Below are positions 33,001-35,944 of a DNA stretch of 35,944 nt, piece after piece. The DNA is from Candidatus Poribacteria bacterium (GTDB lineage: Bacteria; Poribacteria; WGA-4E; WGA-3G): assembly GCA_028820845.1 (NCBI GenBank), contig JAPPII010000125.1:1-35944 (forward strand). The letters run 5' to 3'. The translations under genes were made by a program, and so were the position numbers. Below the pieces are notes generated by a model. That model was not told where the DNA came from, did not search any database, and saw only the letters and a program-made list of their open reading frames with translations. The first letter of the stretch is position 1. Every line of letters begins with the position of its first letter.

Positions 33001-33490
33001 CCTCTAAGAGGGTGAACTGCTCGTGTGTCAGGAGGTACGCCCACTTCTCAGTCAAACGCAGTACACAACCGGTTCGTGTTGGATGCAAGGGCTTCCGATC
33101 GGGTTTTAAGAATTGGTAATTATAGCGAAATTCTGGCTGATTGAGCGTGCCATCGGAGCGAATTTCGATTTCAAATGGATAAGATTCTGGCAAGCCGAGG
33201 AGTTGTTGTTCGACAGACTCAAGGCGACACGCCTCTTCAAATGGGATATGAATTCCGGTGTTCGACGATACAGCTTGACCATTGTCGATCAATTCTTTGA
33301 GCAGCAGCCATTGGGTTTGTAAGTGATATGCCTCTGTTGGTAGATTTGCCGCATACTCAACCAGAGAAAGGGAGCCGCCTTTATCCTCCTCATCAGGGGA
33401 ATATGGAGCAGTAAACTCAATTCCTGTTTGTGTTTCTTGCCAGTTGAAATGGGATGGGACTGGTTTGTTTCTTCGGAATAGATTTAACAT
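30074..33490 (-). CDS. zorD: Zorya type I-like protein ZorD: SNF2 helicase with C-terminal Mrr-like nuclease
   Basis: An 1138-residue protein. After a long N-terminal region (to about 470) comes a Swi2/Snf2 motor: Walker A ADDMGLGKT (about K497), DEAQ box (about 627), MTGTPVENSLMDLW, and motifs V-VI (GVGLNITEANHVIHYSRWW; ASDRVYRIGQ). The last 140 residues are a restriction-type domain: FFEALVAALFDKQGYYVV, SGDKGADVVA (about 1030) and LIQAKH (about 1052) form the PD-(D/E)xK core. In Zorya, ZorD is recruited to degrade invading DNA after the ZorAB motor senses infection. Start at 33490 is chosen because AAGG lies 5 bases before it; an ATG at 33511 overlaps zorC. Order zorB-zorC-zorD on one strand supports the call. 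Confidence 0.88.
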   Translation of the reverse strand: MLNLFRRNKPVPSHFNWQETQTGIEFTAPYSPDEEDKGGSLSLVEYAANLPTEAYHLQTQWLLLKELIDNGQAVSSNTGIHIPFEEACRLESVEQQLLGLPESYPFEIEIRSDGTLNQPEFRYNYQFLKPDRKPLHPTRTGCVLRLTEKWAYLLTHEQFTLLEALDAFNTRNTTDKNFQANLIEFAKIKGLAKGTGSTLEHYLNQEEVVAPTTLRLRLRESGDSVEIIPDIADIDSKQFEDTFDKFPDPQITYNLSEPDGGRTRVVFREKQREALQTFKHYRRVSREQLAEIAEHPQLYFDPEVIELDPTDETPSFSERVREIGIYKPRVYPFVSPYKSQWIPGILVEDKSGTRTKLHIKTEEEFTELQQTVHEAKRTGQKQIKWQGQELPVSDVEKHLPFIEKQLKHRKKPSRAQGEKSETTVLIIEENIEETDYVEKTSSSQAEEPFRHLLESTPNLKQGVKLLPHQEEGLAWAQQLRENGYLGGLLADDMGLGKTLQVLCFLEWYHAKHRSSEPERKPYLIVAPIALLENWAAEYPKFFDKGSLDFITLYGKALQDFKCDPSDAINLQIPEIEGVERLRELRKRRGALDVKRLQNADVVLTTYETVRDFQLDLGVIPWATVVIDEAQRIKTPGTLVTNALKALKTDFRLAMTGTPVENSLMDLWCITDFVAPGYLDSAKNFNNEFCLPLKRPETDIRALGDRIRKRIGVYLKRRLKTDILDDLPEKHIHVENCQQDMPLIQAERYQAALQSTQNSGSAGPQQRNQILQVLHQLRDISDHPLLADSQWEHLPIIELIEQSAKLVVTVQLLEKIRNANEKVILFAERRKTQRLLAHVVREYFGLKDVCIVNGNTPGSAQRENSMKMSRQQSVDRFQDASGFNAIIMSPLSAGVGLNITEANHVIHYSRWWNPAKEDQASDRVYRIGQKRPVHIYLPMATHSEFQTFDVLLHELLERKRQLSQDTLFPTEQAEVTPKEILEQLQSIPVSNENNSPLTIEDVDKLEPRFFEALVAALFDKQGYYVVLTPHSGDKGADVVARQRGNKTGGLLIQAKHRQAGGKSDCKAVEEVLAAKSYYEKEHGTTFQLAVITNREFNKPAHQYSRSEQVQMYERKWLVQNLKQYPVTWQDVNKSQFYTN

Positions 33491-33504
33491 TAGCCTTACT
33501 TTAT

Positions 33505-35058
33505 TTACCATTCAAAGACAGTTTTACACTTAGGACATCTAAGTTTAACAGTGCTATCCAACACAGGGACTCGCAGTTTTTGTTGACAATTCCAATTAGG
33601 GCAATTGGTGATATAAGACTCTGGCTTTTCTTCTCTCCGCGAGGTTCGCGAAGGATTGATGATCTCAGGATTAGGTTTTCCATCCAACCTATAACTTCGC
33701 AAATTCTTAATTCCAGTTTCATTTTCTAACCACAATGCAAATTTATCTTGCCACGAATATCGCTCTGAGCCGTTGTGAATCACTCTCTCTTCAGCAAATC
33801 GTTTGGAGCTTAATTCGGTTATGTGATATTCTGAATCTCCCAATTCAAACGGTAGGTCAGCGTTGTGGTAAACATAACAGGCACCTACCGTACTAAACTC
33901 AACAAAGGTAAAATCTCCCATTCGGATGATGAAAGCGTGTTTATTTCTATTACCGCCTTTCAATTCTGCAGGACGGCGATCTCGGTAGTATTGAAGTGCT
34001 TTCGGGTCCTTTCCGAAAAGATATTCAGCATCTCTATGCAGCACGGGGCGGCAAAAGGTAATATGTTCAAAATACGCCAGCCAGAACGCTTTTCGGTAGG
34101 CAAACTTTTGGTCATTACAGGCTTTGGCAACAACATCGAAAAAGAAACGAAGATCTTCTTTTGTAAGCCATTGCGTAAAAATTTGACGTGCACCATCAGG
34201 TATATCCCGCCAGCGTATATCCGCGCCAGCGATACGTGGGTCTTGCCATTCTTGAAGGACATAAGATTGGACAGGTTGGCGTAGATTCTCAGCTGCGTCA
34301 GTCCGGAGTTTTTCAATAAGTTTGGATAAGATGCCTCGGTTTACTTTATCATTATCGTGTTTCTTCACAAATTCAATGACATCTTTAACGTGCTTAATAT
34401 CTATCTGATTGTTGAAGGTTGTGTACGCCGTGGCGACCGCGCTAAAGTATGCGTAACTATGCATATAGTTCGGCAATTCGAGAAATGTCCAAACATCTGA
34501 TAGCCTATTCGGTGAACGTATCAAGTACATTGCAAGGTTTGTTGCCCCGTTTTCCTCACAGTACCACCCTATGTTCATTTTCAGTTTCTGAACGAATTTC
34601 TGAGAGCCAGTATAGCCGTTCAACTGTTTTTTCAAAAACGATCGAAGTTCACCTGCATTTGGGGTATCCCAGGCTTGTAGCAATGCGTTGAAAATGCCAT
34701 AGAGCATGCTGATGCGAAAGCGGCTTTCGATTAAGTGAAGTGCGCTTTTAAGTTTCGGTGTGTCCACGATGCGAGGTTCTTCATTTTCGGCATAGGTCAA
34801 AGTCCAAGCGAGTTGCCGGATACGTCTGATAGAGTCAAATTCTGAGGAGAGTTTACGGGACGGTGTTTTTATAAATTGACGATAAACTTGTCTCAGACTT
34901 TCTTTCTCTGGTAGAGTAGTGTTACTCCCGTCGTGTGTTTCAATAATCTTTTTCAAAGTCGCAAGTTGTTCTTTGGGGATTGCTTTAGGTTTCGGAGTGC
35001 GAGTGGAAAAGGTGTTTGCGTTGAAATTAAATTGTAGCAGTTTTTTAGCGGAATTCAT
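33505..35058 (-). CDS. zorC: Zorya protein ZorC: EH_signature domain with a C-terminal zinc ribbon
   Basis: A 517-residue soluble protein. Region 370-460 fits the EH_signature: HAFIIRMGDFTFVEFSTVG, with E387, and RVIHNGSERYSWQDKF, with H428. The 41-residue spacing is close to that of the E. coli ZorC pair I recall (E400 and H443). The rest is mainly helical. The C-terminus adds a zinc ribbon, C486-x4-C491 and C508-x2-C511 (NCPNWNC; LRCPKC), that I do not associate with typical ZorC. In Zorya, ZorC binds DNA and works with ZorD after activation. It starts with AGGAG 8 bases upstream, and its ATG overlaps the zorB stop (ATGA). Confidence 0.85.
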   Translation of the reverse strand: MNSAKKLLQFNFNANTFSTRTPKPKAIPKEQLATLKKIIETHDGSNTTLPEKESLRQVYRQFIKTPSRKLSSEFDSIRRIRQLAWTLTYAENEEPRIVDTPKLKSALHLIESRFRISMLYGIFNALLQAWDTPNAGELRSFLKKQLNGYTGSQKFVQKLKMNIGWYCEENGATNLAMYLIRSPNRLSDVWTFLELPNYMHSYAYFSAVATAYTTFNNQIDIKHVKDVIEFVKKHDNDKVNRGILSKLIEKLRTDAAENLRQPVQSYVLQEWQDPRIAGADIRWRDIPDGARQIFTQWLTKEDLRFFFDVVAKACNDQKFAYRKAFWLAYFEHITFCRPVLHRDAEYLFGKDPKALQYYRDRRPAELKGGNRNKHAFIIRMGDFTFVEFSTVGACYVYHNADLPFELGDSEYHITELSSKRFAEERVIHNGSERYSWQDKFALWLENETGIKNLRSYRLDGKPNPEIINPSRTSRREEKPESYITNCPNWNCQQKLRVPVLDSTVKLRCPKCKTVFEW

Positions 35059-35810
35059 TGTGGGTCTCCTATCATATCCTCAAGCTCCTTGATTTTTTCA
35101 AGTTGTTTTTCTGCATTTGTCCGTACCCGAAACTCAACACGTCTCGATTCTTCACTATTTTCTATGCCGCCGAGATGCTTAATCAACTTACTTGATGATA
35201 AGCCGTTAGCGGTTAGTTGCTGCTGTAGCCAATCTCTGCTGTCTTGAATTGCAGGTATCTGAAGTACATATTGTAGGACACTTCTCGTTCTATCTTGGGA
35301 TAATTCCATATTGAAAATATAAGCTTCTGCAGGATTGACATCTTCTGACCATTCACTTGAGGTATGCCCTTCAATCCGAATTTCGGCGATAGCGTTAACA
35401 TATTCCGGACGTTTTAAGATTTGGATGTAGCGCGGAAAAAAGTTATCCAGTATCTTTTTGAAGTCGAGCTGGACCTCGGCTTTCCCTTGGGCAAATAGGA
35501 CTGTTGGTTCTCTGAAGCTAACCGATAGGGTCTCACGATCCAAAAGTGCATTCCATTGCTGAAGATCCTTCTCAAATTCTGCCTCAAGAGCGATGTGCAA
35601 ATTTTGCCTTAGTGCAGCATAATCTGTAAAAATTTTCAATAATACCTGCTGGATTTTATCGTCCTGTTTCTCTTTTTCCATCAAGTCCAACATAAGGAAG
35701 GAGAGAACAAGTATGAAAATGAGCAGGAGTCCCGCCATCAAGTCGCCTAATGAGAGACTGAAAGGATTTTCATCTGTAAGAGTTTTGGAGGTAGATAGTG
35801 TTTTTTGCAT
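35055..35810 (-). CDS. zorB: Zorya protein ZorB: MotB-like stator with OmpA peptidoglycan-binding domain
   Basis: A 251-residue inner-membrane protein. One transmembrane helix (about 19-43, LSLGDLMAGLLLIFILVLSF) carries D23, equivalent to the proton-carrying aspartate of MotB-type stators. A coiled stretch follows (about 46-95), then an OmpA/MotB domain with IAEIRIEGHTSS (141-152), LSQDRTRSVLQ (170-180) and SRRVEFRVRT (222-231). With the MotA-like ZorA it forms a proton-driven ring complex anchored to peptidoglycan that senses phage entry. The start ATG overlaps the zorA stop by 1 base (TAATG). Confidence 0.9.
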   Translation of the reverse strand: MQKTLSTSKTLTDENPFSLSLGDLMAGLLLIFILVLSFLMLDLMEKEKQDDKIQQVLLKIFTDYAALRQNLHIALEAEFEKDLQQWNALLDRETLSVSFREPTVLFAQGKAEVQLDFKKILDNFFPRYIQILKRPEYVNAIAEIRIEGHTSSEWSEDVNPAEAYIFNMELSQDRTRSVLQYVLQIPAIQDSRDWLQQQLTANGLSSSKLIKHLGGIENSEESRRVEFRVRTNAEKQLEKIKELEDMIGDPQ

Positions 35811-35944
35811 TATCCATTTCTAAGTTGGCGTGTGAGCCGATCTGCCATATCTGTCAATTCTTCAACACTGTCGTCAAGTGCTGAAACACTTTCTAAGTTG
35901 GCGTGTGAGCCGATCTGCCATATCTGTCAATTCTTCAACACTGT
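35810..35944 (-). CDS. zorA: ZorA C-terminus (partial), frame broken by a tandem duplication at the window edge
   Basis: The frame that ends at TAA 35810-35812 encodes LESVSALDDSVEELTDMADRLTRQLRNG; the TAATG overlap with zorB and the helical content fit the end of the MotA-like ZorA. In this frame a TGA occurs at 35927-35929 because a 55-bp unit is repeated with a 73-bp period, which changes frame. The copy farther from zorB encodes the same peptide in another frame and stops at 35874-35876. Most of ZorA lies outside the window. The assignment rests mainly on position and on the neighbours. Confidence 0.65.
35817..35944. repeat. Exact 55-bp direct repeat, 73-bp period, at the window end
   Basis: Positions 35817-35871 and 35890-35944 are identical over 55 bases. 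The unit encodes the last residues of ZorA. The second copy ends exactly at the last base of the window. Confidence 0.95.

Noticed and set aside
30074-33490. SNF2 gene as part of a DISARM system
   Set aside because: No methyltransferase or DUF1998 gene is linked, and the C-terminal Mrr-like nuclease with adjacent MotB and EH_signature genes fits Zorya instead.
1-35944. tRNA or rRNA genes
   Set aside because: I saw no cloverleaf with a conserved T-loop and no rRNA-like sequence on either strand.

Overview
The window looks like chromosomal DNA from an uncultured diderm bacterium. The gene mix best fits Candidatus Poribacteria or a close relative: PhyH-type dioxygenases, an Ldh2 dehydrogenase, an AP-endonuclease-2-type sugar isomerase, secreted proteins ending in dockerin or 'QNFPNPFNPET' sorting modules, and many short palindromic repeats. 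This is inference from gene content; there is no rRNA or marker gene to settle it. An outer membrane is supported by a Kdo transferase and several lipoproteins.

Layout. Positions 1-1115 hold two tandem paralogous lipoproteins, the first apparently shortened. 1437-4504 is a set of leftward catabolic or oxidative genes (Ldh2, PhyH, epimerase). 4587-5910 holds a small lipoprotein and an orphan N6-adenine methyltransferase. 6318-8417 is a rightward pair (PhyH and a Npt1-like transporter) behind a near-consensus promoter. 8524-10956 has an E1-beta dehydrogenase subunit and a class III aminotransferase. 11130-13517 is a rightward two-gene unit (sugar isomerase and an alpha/alpha-barrel protein). 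13514-17837 is a cluster of three paralogous secreted proteins. They share an N-terminal 'QNYYP..IGN.W' domain but carry different C-terminal modules: dockerin, sorting domain, dockerin. 17852-18622 is an MNT-HEPN fusion. 18834-20719 has an SDR and an aldo/keto reductase. 20827-22170 has an FkbM methyltransferase and a CopD-like membrane protein. 22319-26393 is a periplasmic molybdenum aldehyde oxidoreductase operon (Tat-exported 2Fe-2S subunit, Mo subunit, FAD subunit with an extra cysteine cluster, and a small Cys protein). 26837-28686 has thioredoxin and WaaA.

The right end (28689-35944, leftward) is a defence locus. zorB (MotB/OmpA), zorC (EH_signature plus a C-terminal zinc ribbon) and zorD (SNF2 helicase plus Mrr-like nuclease) make a type I-like Zorya anti-phage system. 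The tail of zorA lies at the window edge. Downstream of zorD, behind their own strong promoter, sit an AvrRpt2/C39-like cysteine peptidase and a coupled protein of unknown function; these are candidate accessory genes. The zorA tail contains an exact 55-bp repeat with a 73-bp period that breaks its frame. That repeat is either a real duplication or an assembly end artefact.

Intergenic DNA carries at least four families of small repeats: a GTAGTAG/CTACTAC palindromic family, GGTGCGGTT...AACCGCACC hairpins (three copies), MITE-like 'TCAGTTATCAGTT' elements (two copies), and a 92-bp element bounded by 13-bp inverted repeats.
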